DNA of 64,000 nucleotides from positions 17,565,209-17,629,208 of the forward strand of contig CP114482.1 of assembly GCA_027186245.1 (NCBI GenBank), written 5' to 3'. Below are positions 48,833-63,100 of this stretch, piece after piece. This DNA is from Coriaria nepalensis. Lineage: Eukaryota; Streptophyta; Magnoliopsida; Cucurbitales; Coriariaceae. The position numbers and the translations under genes were made by a program. Position 1 is the first letter of the stretch. Each line of letters begins with the position of its first letter. The notes beneath the pieces are model-generated. The model searched no databases. It was not told where the DNA came from and was given only the letters and a program-made list of their open reading frames with translations.

Positions 48833-49970
48833 AGTTCTGAACGAAAGTCGTGTTTGAAGTGCCAAAAAATAGAATTCTTTCGAATTAGTTTTAATTGATT
48901 TAATGACTAGACAAGACTCAATGACATGATTTTAAGGCTAAACAAACGCATAATTGCCTTCAATAGATCAATTGCATGTTTTGCACAAAAGTCGTGTTTG
49001 AAATGCGAAAATAGAAATCTTTTGAATTCATTTCGAATGATTTATTGACTAAAAGTGACTCAATGACATGCTTTTAAGGCAATACAGACGCATAGTTTCC
49101 ATAAAAATATCTAATGCAAATTATGCACGAAAGTCGTGGTTCAATTATGAAAATAGATTTTGTTAGAATTGCTTTGAAATGATTTAATTTCTAGAAGAGA
49201 CTCAATGACGTGATTTCATGGCTAAACAATGGATAGTTTGCTTGAATATATCTATTGGAAGTTATGCACAAAAGTCTCGTTTAAAGAGCAAAAATAGAAT
49301 TCGTTCGAATTGCTTTCAAATGATTTGATGACTAGAAGAGACTCAATGACATGATTTTAAGGTTAAAAGAATGCATAGTTCTCCTCAATGGTTGAATTCG
49401 AAGTTCTGAACGAAAGTCGTGTTTGAAGTGCCAAAAAATAGAATTCTTTCGAATTACTTTTAATTAATTTAATGACAAGAGAAGACTCAAAGACATGATT
49501 TTAAGGCTAAACAAATGCATAATTTCCTTCAATAGATCAATTGCATGTTTTGCACAAAAGTCGTGTTCGAAATGTGAAAATTGAAAGCGTTCGAATTGAT
49601 TTCGAATGATTTATTGACTAAAAGTGACTCAATGACATGCTTTTAAGGCAATACAGACGCATAGTTTCCATAAAAATATCTTATGCAAATTATGCACGAA
49701 AGTCGTGGTTCAAGTACGAAAATAGATTTCGTTAGAATTGCTTTGAAATGATTTAATTTCTAGAAGAGACTCAATGACGTGATTTCAAGGCTAAACAATG
49801 GATAGTTTGCTTGAATATATCTATTGCAAGTTATGCACAAAAGTCTCGTTTAAAGAGCAAAAATAGAATTCGTTCGAATTGCTTTCAAATGATTTGATGA
49901 CTAGAAGAGACTCAATGACATGATTTTAAGGCTAAAAGAATGCATAGTTCTCCTCAATGGTTGAATTTGA
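48833..49970. repeat. 1,138-bp duplication, copy 2 (unit types x-y)
   Basis: Units at 48,833 and 49,402 repeat 47,695 and 48,264 with an offset of 1,138 bp. I saw no difference over most of the length. This is a recent duplication of two HOR units in register. Confidence 0.93.
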
Positions 49971-52246
49971 ACTTCTGAACGAAAGTCGTGTTTGAAGTGC
50001 CAAAACATAGAATTCTTTCGAATTAGTTTTAATTGATTTAATGACTAGAGAAGACTCAATGACATGATTTTAAGGCTAAACAAACGCATAATTTCCTTCA
50101 ATAGATCAATTGCATGTTTTGCACAAAAGCCGTGTTCGAAATGTGAAAATTGAAATCGTTCGAATTGATTTCGAATGATTTATTGACTAAAAGTGACTCA
50201 ATGACATGCTTTTAAGGCAATACAGACGCATAGTTTCCATAAAAATATCTAATGCTAATTATGCACGAAAGTCGTGGTTCAAGTACGAAAATAGATTTCG
50301 TTAGAATTGCTTTGGAATGATTTAATTTCTAGAAGAGACTCAATGACGTGATTTCAAGGCTAAACAATGGATAGTTTGCTTGAATATATCTATTGCAAGT
50401 TATGCACAAAAGTCTCGTTTAAAGAGCAAAAATAGAATTCGTTCGAATTGCTTTCAAATGATTTGATGACTAGAAGAGACTCAATGACATGATTTTAAGG
50501 CTAAAAGAATGCATAGTTCTCCTCAATGGTTGAATTTGAACTTCTGAACGAAAGTCGTGTTTGAAGTGCCAAAACATAGAATTCTTTCGAATTAGTTTTA
50601 ATTGATTTAATGACTAGAGAAGACTCAATGACATGATTTTAAGGCTAAACAAACGCATAATTTCCTTCAATAGATCAATTGCATGTTTTGCACAAAAGCC
50701 GTGTTCGAAATGTGAAAATTGAAATCGTTCGAATTGATTTCGAATGATTTATTGACTAAAAGTGACTCAATGACATGCTTTTAAGGCAATACAGACGCAT
50801 AGTTTCCATAAAAATATCTAATGCTAATTATGCACGAAAGTCGTGGTTCAAGTACGAAAATAGATTTCGTTAGAATTGCTTTGGAATGATTTAATTTCTA
50901 GAAGAGACTCAATGACGTGATTTCAAGGCTAAACAATGGATAGTTTGCTTGAATATATCTATTGCAAGTTATGCACAAAATTCTCGTTTAAAGAGCAAAA
51001 ATAGAATTCGTTCGAATTGCTTTCAAATGATTTGATGACTAGAAGAGACTCAATGACATGATTTTAAGGTTAAAAGAATGCATAGTTCTCCTCAATGGTT
51101 GAATTCGAAGTTCTGAACGAAAGTCGTGTTTGAAGTGCCAAAAAATAGAATTCTTTCGAATTACTTTTAATTAATTTAATGACAAGAGAAGACTCAAAGA
51201 CATGATTTTAAGGCTAAACAAATGCATAATTTCCTTCAATAGATCAATTGCATGTTTTGCACAAAAGTCGTGTTCGAAATGTGAAAATTGAAAGCGTTCG
51301 AATTGATTTCGAATGATTTATTGACTAAAAGTGACTCAATGACATGCTTTTAAGGCAATACAGACGCATAGTTTCCATAAAAATATCTAATGCAAATTAT
51401 GCACGAAAGTCGTGGTTCAAGTACGAAAATAGATTTCGTTAGAATTGCTTTGAAATGATTTAATTTCTAGAAGAGACTCAATGACGTGATTTCAAGGCTA
51501 AACAATGGATAGTTTGCTTGAATATATCTATTGCAAGTTATGAACAAAAGTCTCGTTTAAAGAGCAAAAATAGAATTCGTTCGAATTGCTTTCAAATGAT
51601 TTGATGACTAGAAGAGACTCAATGACATGATTTTAAGGCTAAAAGAATGCATAGTTCTCCTCAATGGTTGAATTTGAACTTCTGAACGAAAGTCGTGTTT
51701 GAAGTGCCAAAACATAGAATTCTTTCGAATTAGTTTTAATTGATTTAATGACTAGAGAACACTCAATGACATGATTTTAAGGCTAAACAAACGCATAATT
51801 TCCTTCAATAGATCAATTGCATGTTTTGCACAAAAGCCGTGTTCGAAATGTGAAAATTGAAATCGTTCGAATTGATTTCGAATGATTTATTGACTAAAAG
51901 TGACTCAATGACACGCTTTTAAGGCAATACAGACGCATAGTTTCCATAAAAATATCTAATGCTAATTATGCACGAAAGTCGTGGTTCAAGTACGAAAATA
52001 GATTTCGTTAGAATTGCTTTGGAATGATTTAATTTCTAGAAGAGACTCAATGACGTGATTTCAAGGCTAAACAATGGATAGTTTGCTTGAATATATCTAT
52101 TGCAAGTTATGCACAAAATTCTCGTTTAAAGAGCAAAAATAGAATTCGTTCGAATTGCTTTCAAATGATTTGATAACTAGAAGAGACTCAATGACATGAT
52201 TTTAAGGCTAAAAGAATGCATAGTTCTCCTCAATGGTTGAATTGGA
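49971..52246. repeat. Four units in order z-z-y-z
   Basis: Type z units at 49,971, 50,540 and 51,678 share GAATTTGAACTTCTG, CCAAAACATAGAATTC, AAAAGCCGTGTTCG, AATATCTAATGCTAATTATG and TTTGGAATGATTT. The unit at 51,109 is type y (GAATTCGAAG, GACAAGAGAAGACTCAAAG, GAAAGCG). Together with 47,695-49,970 the order is x-y-x-y-z-z-y-z, evidence of repeated short duplications and exchanges. Confidence 0.88.
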
Positions 52247-52786
52247 AGTTCTGAACGAAAGTCGTGTTTGAAGTGCCAAAAAATAGAATTCTTTCGAATT
52301 ACTTTTAATTGATTTAATGACTAGAGAAGACTCAATGACATGATTTTAAGGCTAAACAAATGCATAATTTCCTTCAATAGATCAATTGCATGTTTTGCAC
52401 AAAAGTCGTGTTCGAAATGTGAAAATTGGAATTGTTTGAATTGATTTCGAATGATTTATTGACTAAAAGTGACTCAATGACATGCTTTTAAGGCAATACA
52501 GACGCATAGCTTCCATAAAAATATCTAATGCAAATTATGTACGAAACTCGTGGTTCAAGTACGAAAATAGATTTCGTTAGAATTGCTTTGAAATGATTTA
52601 ATTTCTAGAAGAGACTCAATGACGTGATTTCAAGGCTAAACAATGGATATGCACAAAAGTCTCGTTTAAAGAGCAAAAATAGAATTCGTTCGAATTGCTT
52701 TTAAATGATTTGATGACTAGAAGAGACTCAATGACATGATTTTAAGGCTAAAAGAATGCATAGTTCTCCTCAATGGTTGAATTGGA
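52247..52786. repeat. 540-bp HOR unit with a 29-bp deletion at the C2/D2 border
   Basis: C2 reads AAACAATGGATATGCACAAAAG, where all other units read AATGGATAGTTTGC, then about 20 bp more, then AAGTTATGCACAAAAG. Twenty-nine bases spanning the end of C2 and the first bases of D2 are missing at about 52,649. The flanks share a TA microhomology. The break falls at the loop edge of the potential C2 hairpin and removes its 3' arm. This is the only large length change in the 49 complete units. Confidence 0.95.
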
Positions 52787-54493
52787 AGTTCTGAACGAAA
52801 GTCGTGTTTGAAGTGCCAAAAAATAGAATTCTTTCGAATTACTTTTAATTGATTTAATGACTAGAGAAGACTCAATGACATGATTTTAAGGCTAAACAAA
52901 CGCATAATTTCCATCAATAGATCAATTGCATGTTTTGCACAAAAGTCGTGTTCGAAATGTGAAAATTGAAATTGTTCGAATTGATTTCGTATGATTTATT
53001 GACTAAAAGTGACTCAATGACATGCTTTTAAGGCAATACAGACGCATAGCTTCCATCAAAATATCTAATGCAAATTATGCACGAAAGTCGTGGTTCAAGT
53101 ACGAAAATAGATTTCGTTAGAATTGCTTTGAAATGATTTAATTTCTAGAAGAGACTCAATGACGTGATTTCAAGGCTAAACAATGGATAGTTTGCTTGAA
53201 TATATCTATTGCAAGTTATGCACAAAAGTCTCGTTGAAAGAGCAAAAATAGAATTCGTTCGAATTGCTTTCAAATGATTTGATGACTAGAAGAGACTCAA
53301 TGACATGATTTTAAGGCTAAAAGAATTCATAGTTCTCCTCAATGGTTGAATTTGAAGTTCTGAACGAAAGTCGTGTTTGAAGTGCCAAAAAATAGAATTC
53401 TTTCGAATTACTTTTAATTGATTTAATGACTAGAGAAGACTCAATGACATGATTTTAAGGCTAAACAAACGCATAATTGCCTTCAATAGATCAATTGCAT
53501 GTTTCGCACAAAAGTCGTGTTTGAAATGTGAAAATTGAAATCGTTCGAATTGATTTCGAATGATTTATTGACTAAAAGTGACTCAATGACATGATTTTAA
53601 GGCAATCCAGACGCATAGTTTCCATAAAAATATCTAATGCAAATTATGCACGAAAGTCGTGGTTCAAGTACGAAAATTGATTTCGTTAGAATTGCTTTGA
53701 AATGATTTAATTTCTAGAAGAGAATCAATGACGTGATTTCATGGCTAAACAATGGATAGTTTGCTTGAATATATCTATTGCAAGTTATGCACAAAAGTCT
53801 TGTTTAAAGAGCAAAAATAGAATTCGTTCGAATTGCTTCCAAATGATTTGATGACTAGAAGAGACTTAATGACATGATTTTAAGGCTAAAAGAATGCATA
53901 GTTCTCCTCAATCGTTGAATTGGAAGTTCTGAACTAAAGTCGTGTTAGACGTGCCAAAATATAAAATTCTTTCGAATTACTTTTAATTAATTTAATGACT
54001 AGATAAGACACAATGACATGATTTTAAGGCTAAACAAACGCGTAATTGCCTTCAACAGATCAATTGCATGTTTTGCACAAAAGTCGTGTTCGAAATGTGA
54101 AAATTGAAATCGTTTGAATTGATTTCGAATGATTTATTGACTAAAAGTGACTCAATGACATGCTTTTAAGGCAATACAGACGCATAGCTTCCATAAAAAT
54201 ATCTAATGCAAATTATGCACGAAAGTCGTGGTTCAAGTACGAAAATAGATTTCGTTAGAATTGCTTTGAAATGATTTAATTTCTAGAAGAGACTCAATAA
54301 CGTGATTTCAAGGCTAAACAATGGATAGTTTGCTTGAATATTTCTATTGCAAGTTATGCACAAAAGTCTCGTTTAAAAACCAAAAATAGAATTCGTTCGA
54401 ATTGCTTTCAAATGGTTTGATGACTAGAAGAGACCCAATGACATGATTTTAAGGCTAAAATAATGTATAGTTCTCCTCAATGGTTGAATTGGA
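52787..54493. repeat. Three ordinary 569-bp units
   Basis: A2 starts are 52,787, 53,356 and 53,925. The 53,925 unit is distinctive: GAACTAAAGTCGTGTTAGACGTGCC, AGATAAGACACAATGAC, and TTTAAAAACCAAAAATAG in D2. The 53,356 unit has GGCAATCCAGACGC in B2, a mark that returns at about 61,569. Confidence 0.9.
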
Positions 54494-55631
54494 AGTTCTG
54501 AACGAAAGTCGTGTTTGAAGTGCCAAAATATAGAATTCTTTCGAATTACTTTTAATTGATTTAATGACTAGAGAAGACTCAATGACACGATTTTAAGGCT
54601 AAACAAGTGCATAATTTCCTTCAATAGATCAATTGCATGTTTTGCACAAAAGTCGTGTTCGAAATGTGAAAATTGAAATTATTTGAATTGATTTCGAATG
54701 ATTTATTGACTAAAAGTGACTCAATGACATGCTTTTAAGGCAATACAGACGCATAGCTTCCATCAAAATATCTAATGCAAATTATGCACGAAAGTCGTGG
54801 TTCAAGTATGAAAATAGATTTCGTTAGAATTGCTTTGAAATGATTTAATTTCTAGAAGAGAATCAATGACGTGATTTCAAGGCTAAACAATGGATAGTTT
54901 GCTTGAATATATCTATTGCAAGTTCTGCACAAAAGTCTCGTTTAAAGAGCAAAAATAGAATTCGTTCGAATTGCTTTCAAATGATTTGATGACTAGAGGA
55001 GACCCAATGACATGATTTTAAGGCTAAAATAATGTATAGTTCTCCTCAATGGTTGAATTGGAAGTTCTGAACGAAAGTCGTGTTTGAAGTGCCAAAATAT
55101 AGAATTCTTTCGAATTACTTTTAATTGATTTAATGACTAGAGAAGACTCAATGACACGATTTTAAGGCTAAACAAGTGCATAATTTCCTTCAATAGATCA
55201 ATTGCATGTTTTGCACAAAAGTCGTGTTCGAAATGTGAAAATTGAAATTGTTTGAATTGATTTCGAATGATTTATTGACTAAAAGTGACTCAATGACATG
55301 CTTTTAAGGCAATACAGACGCATAGCTTCCATAAAAATATCTAATGCAAATTATGCACGAAAGTCGTGGTTCAAGTATGAAAATAGATTTCGTTAGAATT
55401 GCTTTGAAATGATTTAATTTCTAGAAGAGAATCAATGACGTGATTTCAAGGCTAAACAATGGATAGTTTGCTTGAATATATCAATTGCAAGTTATGCACA
55501 AAAGTCTCGTTTAAAGAGCCAAAATAGAATTCGTTCGAATTGCTTTCAAATGATTTGATGACTGGAAGAGACTCAATGACATGATTTTAAGGCTAAAAGA
55601 ATGCATAGTTCTCCTCAATGGTTGAATTGGA
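54494..55631. repeat. Two near-identical type w units preceding the 2,276-bp duplication
   Basis: Units at 54,494 and 55,063 share CCAAAATATAGAATTC, GACACGATTTTAAGG, AAACAAGTGCATAATTTCC, CGCATAGCTTCC, CAAGTATGAAAATAG and AGAATCAATGACG. The following unit at 55,632 is the same type, so type w stands as a run of three. Confidence 0.9.
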
Positions 55632-57907
55632 AGTTCTGAATGAAAGTCGTGTTTGAAGTGCCAAAATATAGAATTCTTTCGAATTACTTTTAATTGATTT
55701 AATGATTAGAGAAGACTCAATGACACGATTTTAAGGCTAAACAAGTGCATAATTTCCTTCAATAGATCAATTGCATGTTTTGCACAAAAGTCGTGTTCGA
55801 AATGTGAAAATTGAAATTGTTTGAATTGATTTCGAATGATTTATTGACTAAAAGTGACTCAATGACATGCTTTTAAGGCAATACAGATGCATAGCTTCCA
55901 TAAAAATATCTAATGCAAATTATGCACGAAAGTCGTGGTTCAAGTATGAAAATAGATTTCGTTAGAATTGCTTTGAAATGATTTAATTTCTAGAAGAGAA
56001 TCAATGACGTGATTTCAAGGCTAAACAATGGATAGTTTGCTTGAATATATCAATTGCAAGTTATGCACAAAAGTCTCGTTTAAAGAGCCAAAATAGAATT
56101 CGTTCGAATTGCTTTCAAATGATTTGATGACTGGAAGAGACTCAATGACATGATTTTAAGGCTAAAAGAATGCATAGTTCTCCTCAATGGTTGAATTGGA
56201 AGTTCTGAACGAAAGTCGTGTTTGAAGTGCCAAAAAATAGAATTCTTTCGAATTACTTTTAATTGATTTAATGACTAGAGAAGACTCAATGACATGATCT
56301 TGAGGCTAAACAAACGGATAATTGCCTTCAATATATGAATTGCCTGTTTTGCACAAAAGTCGTGTTTGAAATGTGAAAATAGAAATCGTTTGAATTGATT
56401 TCGAATGATTTATTGACTAAAAGTGACTCAATGACATGCTTTTAGGGCATTACAAACGCATAGTTGCCATCAAAATATCTAATGCAAATTATGCACGAAA
56501 GTCGTGGTTCAAGTACGAAAATAGATTTCGTTAGAATTCCTTTGAAATGATTTAATTTCAAGAGGAGACTCAATGACGTGATTTCAAGGCTAAACAATGG
56601 ATAGTTTGCTTGAATATATCTATTGCAAGTTATGCACAAAAGTCTCGTTTAAAGAGCAAAAATAGAATTCGTTCGAATTGCTTTCAAATGATTTGATGAC
56701 TAGAAGAGACCCAATGACATGATTTTAAGGCTAAAATAATGTATAGTTCTCATCAATGGTTGAATTGGAAGTTCTGAACGAAAGTCGTGTTTGAAGTGCC
56801 AAAATATAGAATTCTTTCGAATTACTTTTAATTGATTTAATGACTAGAGAAGACTCAATGACATGATTTTAAGGCTAAACAAACGCATAATTTCCTTCAA
56901 AAGATCAATTGCATGTTTTGTACAAAAGTCGTGTTCGAAATGTGAAAATTGAAATCGTTTGAATTGATTTCGAATGATTTATTGACTAAAAGTGACTCAA
57001 TGACATGCTTTTAAGGCAATACAAACGCATAGTTGCCATCAAAATATGTAATGCAAATTATGCACGAAAGTCGTGGTTCAAGTACGAAAATAGATTTCGT
57101 TATAATTGCTTTGAAATGATTTAATTTCTAGAGGAGACTCAATGACGTGATTTCAAGGCTAAACAATGGATAGTTTGCTTGAATATATCTATTGAAAGTT
57201 ATGCACAAAAGTCTCATTTAAAGAGCAAAAATAGAATTCGTTCGAATTGCTTTCAAATGATTTAATGACTAGAAGAGAGCCAATGACATGATTTTAAGGC
57301 GAAAATAATGTATAGTTCTCCTCAATGGTTGAATTGGAAGTTCTGAACGAAAGTCGTGTTTGAAGTGCCAAAATATAGAATTCTTTCGAATTACTTTTAA
57401 TTAATATAATGACTAGAGAAGACTCAATAACATGATTTTAAGGCTAAACAAATGCATAATTGCCTTCAATAGATCAATTGCATGTTTTGCACAAAAGTCG
57501 TGTTTGAAATGCGAAAATAGAAATCGTTTGAATTGATTTCGAATGATTTTGTGACTAAAAGTGACTCAATGACATGATTTTGAGGCTATACAAACCCGTA
57601 GTTGCAGTCAAGAGATCTAATGCAAATTATGTACGAAACTCCTGGTTCAAGTACGAAAATAGATTTCGTTAGAATTGCTTTGAAATGATTTAATTTCTAG
57701 AAGAGACTCAATGACGTGATTTCAAGGCTAAACAATGGATAGTTTGCTTGAATATATCTATTGCAAGTTATGCACAAAAGTCTCGTGTAAAGAGCAAAAA
57801 TAGAATTCGTTCGAATTGCTTTTAAATGATTTGATGACTAGAAGAGACTCAATGACATGATTTTAAGGCTAAAAGAATGCATAGTTCTCCTCAATGGTTG
57901 AATTGGA
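55632..57907. repeat. 2,276-bp (sixteen-monomer) duplication, copy 1
   Basis: Four units (55,632, 56,201, 56,770 and 57,339) recur at 57,908, 58,477, 59,046 and 59,615. Marks include GACTGGAAG and GAGCCAAAATAG in the first, GATCTTGAGGCTAAAC, GCTTTTAGGGCATTAC and TTTCAAGAGGAG in the second, and GAGAGCCAATGAC with AATATAATGAC and CAATAACATG around the last. Confidence 0.9.
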
Positions 57908-60183
57908 AGTTCTGAACGAAAGTCGTGTTTGAAGTGCCAAAAAATAGAATTCTTTCGAATTACTTTTAATTGATTTAATGACTAGAGAAGACTCAATGAC
58001 ACGATTTTAAGGCTAAACAAGTGCATAATTTCCTTCAATAGATCAATTGCATGTTTTGCACAAAAGTCGTGTTCGAAATGTGAAAATTGAAATTGTTTGA
58101 ATTGATTTCGAATGATTTATTGACTAAAAGTGACTCAATGACATGCTTTTAAGGCAATACAGACGCATAGCTTCCATAAAAATATCTAATGCAAATTATG
58201 CACGAAAGTCGTGGTTCAAGTATGAAAATAGATTTCGTTAGAATTGCTTTGAAATGATTTAATTTCTAGAAGAGAATCAATGACGTGATTTCAAGGCTAA
58301 ACAATGGATAGTTTGCTTGAATATATCAATTGCAAGTTATGCACAAAAGTCTCGTTTAAAGAGCCAAAATAGAATTCGTTCGAATTGCTTTCAAATGATT
58401 TGATGACTGGAAGAGACTCAATGACATGATTTTAAGGCTAAAAGAATGCATAGTTCTCCTCAATGGTTGAATTGGAAGTTCTGAACGAAAGTCGTGTTTG
58501 AAGTGCCAAAAAATAGAATTCTTTCGAATTACTTTTAATTGATTTAATGACTAGAGAAGACTCAATGACATGATCTTGAGGCTAAACAAACGGATAATTG
58601 CCTTCAATATATCAATTGTCTGTTTTGCACAAAAGTCGTGTTTGAAATGTGAAAATAGAAATCGTTTGAATTGATTTCGAATGATTTATTGACTAAAAGT
58701 GACTCAATGACATGCTTTTAGGGCATTACAAACGCATAGTTGCCATCAAAATATCTAATGCAAATTATGCACGAAAGTCGTGGTTCAAGTACGAAAATAG
58801 ATTTCGTTAGAATTCCTTTGAAATGATTTAATTTCAAGAGGAGACTCAATGACGTGATTTCAAGGCTAAACAATGGATAGTTTGCTTGAATATATCTATT
58901 GCAAGTTATGCACAAAAGTCTCGTTTAAAGAGCAAAAATAGAATTCGTTCGAATTGCTTTCAAATGATTTGATGACTAGAAGAGACCCAATGACATGATT
59001 TTAAGGCTAAAATAATGTATAGTTCTCCTCAATGGTTGAATTGGAAGTTCTGAACGAAAGTCGTGTTTGAAGTGCCAAAATATAGAATTCTTTCGAATTA
59101 CTTTTAATTGATTTAATGACTAGAGAAGACTCAATGACATGATTTTAAGGCTAAACAAACGGATAATTGCCTTCAATATATCAATTGCATGTTTTGCACA
59201 AAAGTCGTGTTTGAAATGTGAAAATAGAAATCGTTTGAATTGATTTCGAATGATTTATTGACTAAAAGTGACTCAATGACATGATTTTAAGGCTATACAA
59301 ACGCATAGTTGCCATCAAAATATCTAATGCAAATTATGCACGAAAGTCGTGGTTCAAGTACGAAAATAGATTTCGTTATAATTGCTTTGAAATGATTTAA
59401 TTTCTAGAGGAGACTCAATGACGTGATTTCAAGGCTAAACAATGGATAGTTTGCTTGAATATATCTATTGAAAGTTATGCACAAAAGTCTCGTTTAAAGA
59501 GCAAAAATAGAATTCGTTCGAATTGCTTTCAAATGATTTAATGACTAGAAGAGAGCCAATGACATGATTTTAAGGCGAAAATAATGTATAGTTCTCCTCA
59601 ATGGTTGAATTGGAAGTTCTGAACGAAAGTCGTGTTTGAAGTGCCAAAATATAGAATTCTTTCGAATTACTTTTAATTAATATAATGACTAGAGAAGACT
59701 CAATAACATGATTTTAAGGCTAAACAAACGCATAATTGCCTTCAATAGATCAATTGCATGTTTTGCACAAAAGTCGTGTTTGAAATGCGAAAATAGAAAT
59801 CGTTTGAATTGATTTCGAATGATTTAGTGACTAAAAGTGACTCAATGACATGATTTTGAGGCTATACAAACCCGTAGTTGCCGTCCACAGATCTAATGCA
59901 AATTATGTACGAAACTCGTGGTTCAAGTACGAAAATAGATTTCGTTCGAATTGCTTTGAAATGATTTAATTTCTAAAAGAGACTCAATGACGTGATTTCA
60001 AGGCTAAACAATGGATAGTTTGCTTGAATATATCTATTGCAAGTTGTGCACAAAAGTCTTGTTTAAAGAGCAAAAATAGAATTCGTTCGAATTGCTTTCA
60101 AATGATTTGATGACTAGAAGAGACTCAATGACATGGTTTTAAGGCTAAAAGAATGCATAGTTCTCCTCAATGGTTGAATTGGA
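57908..60183. repeat. 2,276-bp duplication, copy 2
   Basis: The offset from copy 1 is exactly 2,276 bp, which is four times 569. A few differences are visible, for example ATATATCAATTGTCTG where copy 1 has ATATATGAATTGCCTG. In the third unit B2 is the GGCTATAC haplotype, where copy 1 has GGCAATAC, which suggests a later conversion patch. Confidence 0.9.
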
Positions 60184-63100
60184 AGTTCTGAACGAAAGTC
60201 GTGTTTGAAGTGCCAAAAAATAGAATTCTTTCGAATTACTTTTAATTGATTTAATAACTAGAGAAGACTCAATGACATGATTTTAAGGCTAAACAAACGC
60301 ATAATTGCCTTCAATAGATCAATTGCATGTTTTGCACAAAAGTCGTGTTTGAAATGTGAAAATAAAAATCGTTTGAATTGATTTCGAATGATTTATTGAC
60401 TCAAAGTGACTCAATGACATGATTTTAAGGCTATACAAACGCATAGTCGCCATCAAAAGATCTAATGCAAATTATGCAAGAAAGTCGTGGTTCAAGTACG
60501 AAAATAGATTTCGTTCGAATTGCTTTGAAATGATTTAATTTCTAGAAGAGACTCAATGACGTGATTTCAAGGCTAAACAATGGATAGTTTGCTTGAATAT
60601 ATCTATTGCAAGTTATGCACAAAAGTCTTGTTTAAAGAGCAAAAATAGAATTCGTTCGAATTGCTTTCAAATGATTTGATGACTAGAAGACACTCAATGA
60701 CATGGTTTTAAGGCTAAAAGAATGCATAGTTCTCCCTAATCGTCGAATTGGAAGTTCTGAACGAAAGTCGTGTTTGAAGTGCCAAAAAATAGAATTCTTT
60801 CGAATTACTTTTAATTGATTTAATAACTAGAGAAGACTCAATGACATGATTTTAAGGCTAAACAAACGCATAATTGCCTTCAATAGATCAATTGCATGTT
60901 TTGCACAAAAGTCGTGTTTGAAATGAGAAAATCGAAATCGTTTGAATTGATTTCGAATGATTTATTGACTAAAAGTGACTCAACGACATGCTTTTGAGGC
61001 TATACAAACCCGTAGTTGCCGTCAAGAGATCTAATGCAAATTATGCACGAAAGTCGTGGTTCAAGTACGAAAATAGATTTCGCTAGAATTGCTTTGAAAT
61101 GATTTAATTTCTAGAAGAGACTCAATGACGTTATTTCAAGGCTAAACAATGGATAGTTTGCTTGAATATATCTATTGCAAGTTATGCACAAAAGTCTCAT
61201 TGAAAGAGCAAAAATAGAATTCGTTCGAATTGCTTTCAAATGATTTGATGACTAGAAGAGACTTAATGACATGATTTTAAGGCTAAAGGAATGCATAGTT
61301 CTCCTCAATTGTTGAATTGATAGTTCTGAACGAAAGTCGTGTTTGAAGTGCCAAAAAATAGAATTCTTTCGAATTAGTTTTAATTGATTTAATGACTAGA
61401 GAAGACTCAATGACGTGATTTTAAGGCTAAACAAACGCGTAATTGCCTTCAATAGATCAATTGCATGTTTTGCACAAAAGTCGTGTTTGAAATGTGAAAA
61501 TTGAAATCGTTCGAATTGATTTCGAATGATTTATTGACTAAAAGTGACTCAATGACATAATTTTAAGGCAATCCAGACGCATAGTTTCCATAAAAATATC
61601 TAATGCAAATTATGCACGAAAGTCGTGGTTCAAGTACGAAAATAGATTTCGTTAGAATTGCTTTGAAATGATTTAATTTCTAGAAGAGCCTCAATGACGT
61701 GATTTCAAGGCTAAACAATGGATAGTTTGCTTGAATATATCTATTGCAAGTTGTGGACGAAAGTCTTGTTTAAAGAGCAAAAATAGAATTCGTTCGAATT
61801 GCTTTCAAATGATTTGATGACTAGAAGAGACTCAATGACATGATTTTAAGGCTAAAAGAATTCATAGTTCTCCTCAATGGTTGAATTGGAAGTTCTGAAC
61901 GAAAGTCGTGTTTGAAGTGCCAAAAAATAGAATTCTTTCGAATTACTTTTAATTAATTTAATGACTAGAGAAGACTCACTGACATGATTTTAAGGCTAAA
62001 CAAATGCATAATTGCCTTCAATAGATCAATTGCATGTTTTGCACAAAAGTCGTGTTCGAAATGTGAAAATTGAAATCGTTTGAATTGGTTTCGAATGATT
62101 TATTGACTAAAAGTGACTCAATGACATGCTTTTAAGGCAATACAGACGCATAGTTTCCATAAAAATATCTAATGCAAATTATGCACGAAAGTCGTGGTTC
62201 AAGTACGAAAATAGATTTCGTTAGAATTGCTTTGAAATGATTTAATTTCTAGAAGACACTTAATGACATGATTTCGAGGCTAAACAATGGATAGTTTGCT
62301 TGAATATATCTATTGCAAGTTATGCACAAAAGTCTCGTTTAAAGAGCAAAAATAGAATTCGTTCGAATTGCTTTCAAATGATTTGATGACTAGAAGAGAT
62401 TCAATGACATGATTTTAAGGCTAAAAGAATGCATAGTTCTCCTCAATGGTTGAATTGGAAGTTCTGAACGAAAGTCGTGTTTGAAGTGCCAAAAAATAGA
62501 ACTCTTTCGAATTACTTTTAATTAATTTAATGACTAGAGAAGACTCAATGACATGATTTTAAGGCTAAACAAACGCATAATTGCCTTCAATAGATCAATT
62601 GCATGTTTTGCACAAAAGTCGTGTTTGAAATGCGAAAATAGAAATCGTTTGAATTGATTTCGAATGATTTATTGACTAAAAGTGACTCAATGACATTATT
62701 TTAAGGCTATACAAACCCGTAGTTGCCGTCAAGAGATCTAATGCAAATTATGTACGAAAGTCGTGGTTCAAGTACGAAAATAGATTTCGTTAGAATTGCT
62801 TTAAAATGATTTAATTTCTAGAAGACACTTAATGACATGATTTCGAGGCTAAACAATGGATAGTTTGCTTGAATATATCTATTGCAAGTTATGCACAAAA
62901 GTCTCGTTTAAAGAGCAAAAATAGAATTCGTTCGAATTGCTTTCAAATGATTTGATGACTAGAAGAGATTCAATGACATGATTTTAAGGCTAAAAGAATG
63001 CATAGTTCTCCTCAATGGTTGAATTGGAAGTTCTGAACGAAAGTCGTGTTTGAAGTGCCAAAAAATAGAATTCTTTCGAATTACTTTTAATTAATTTAAT

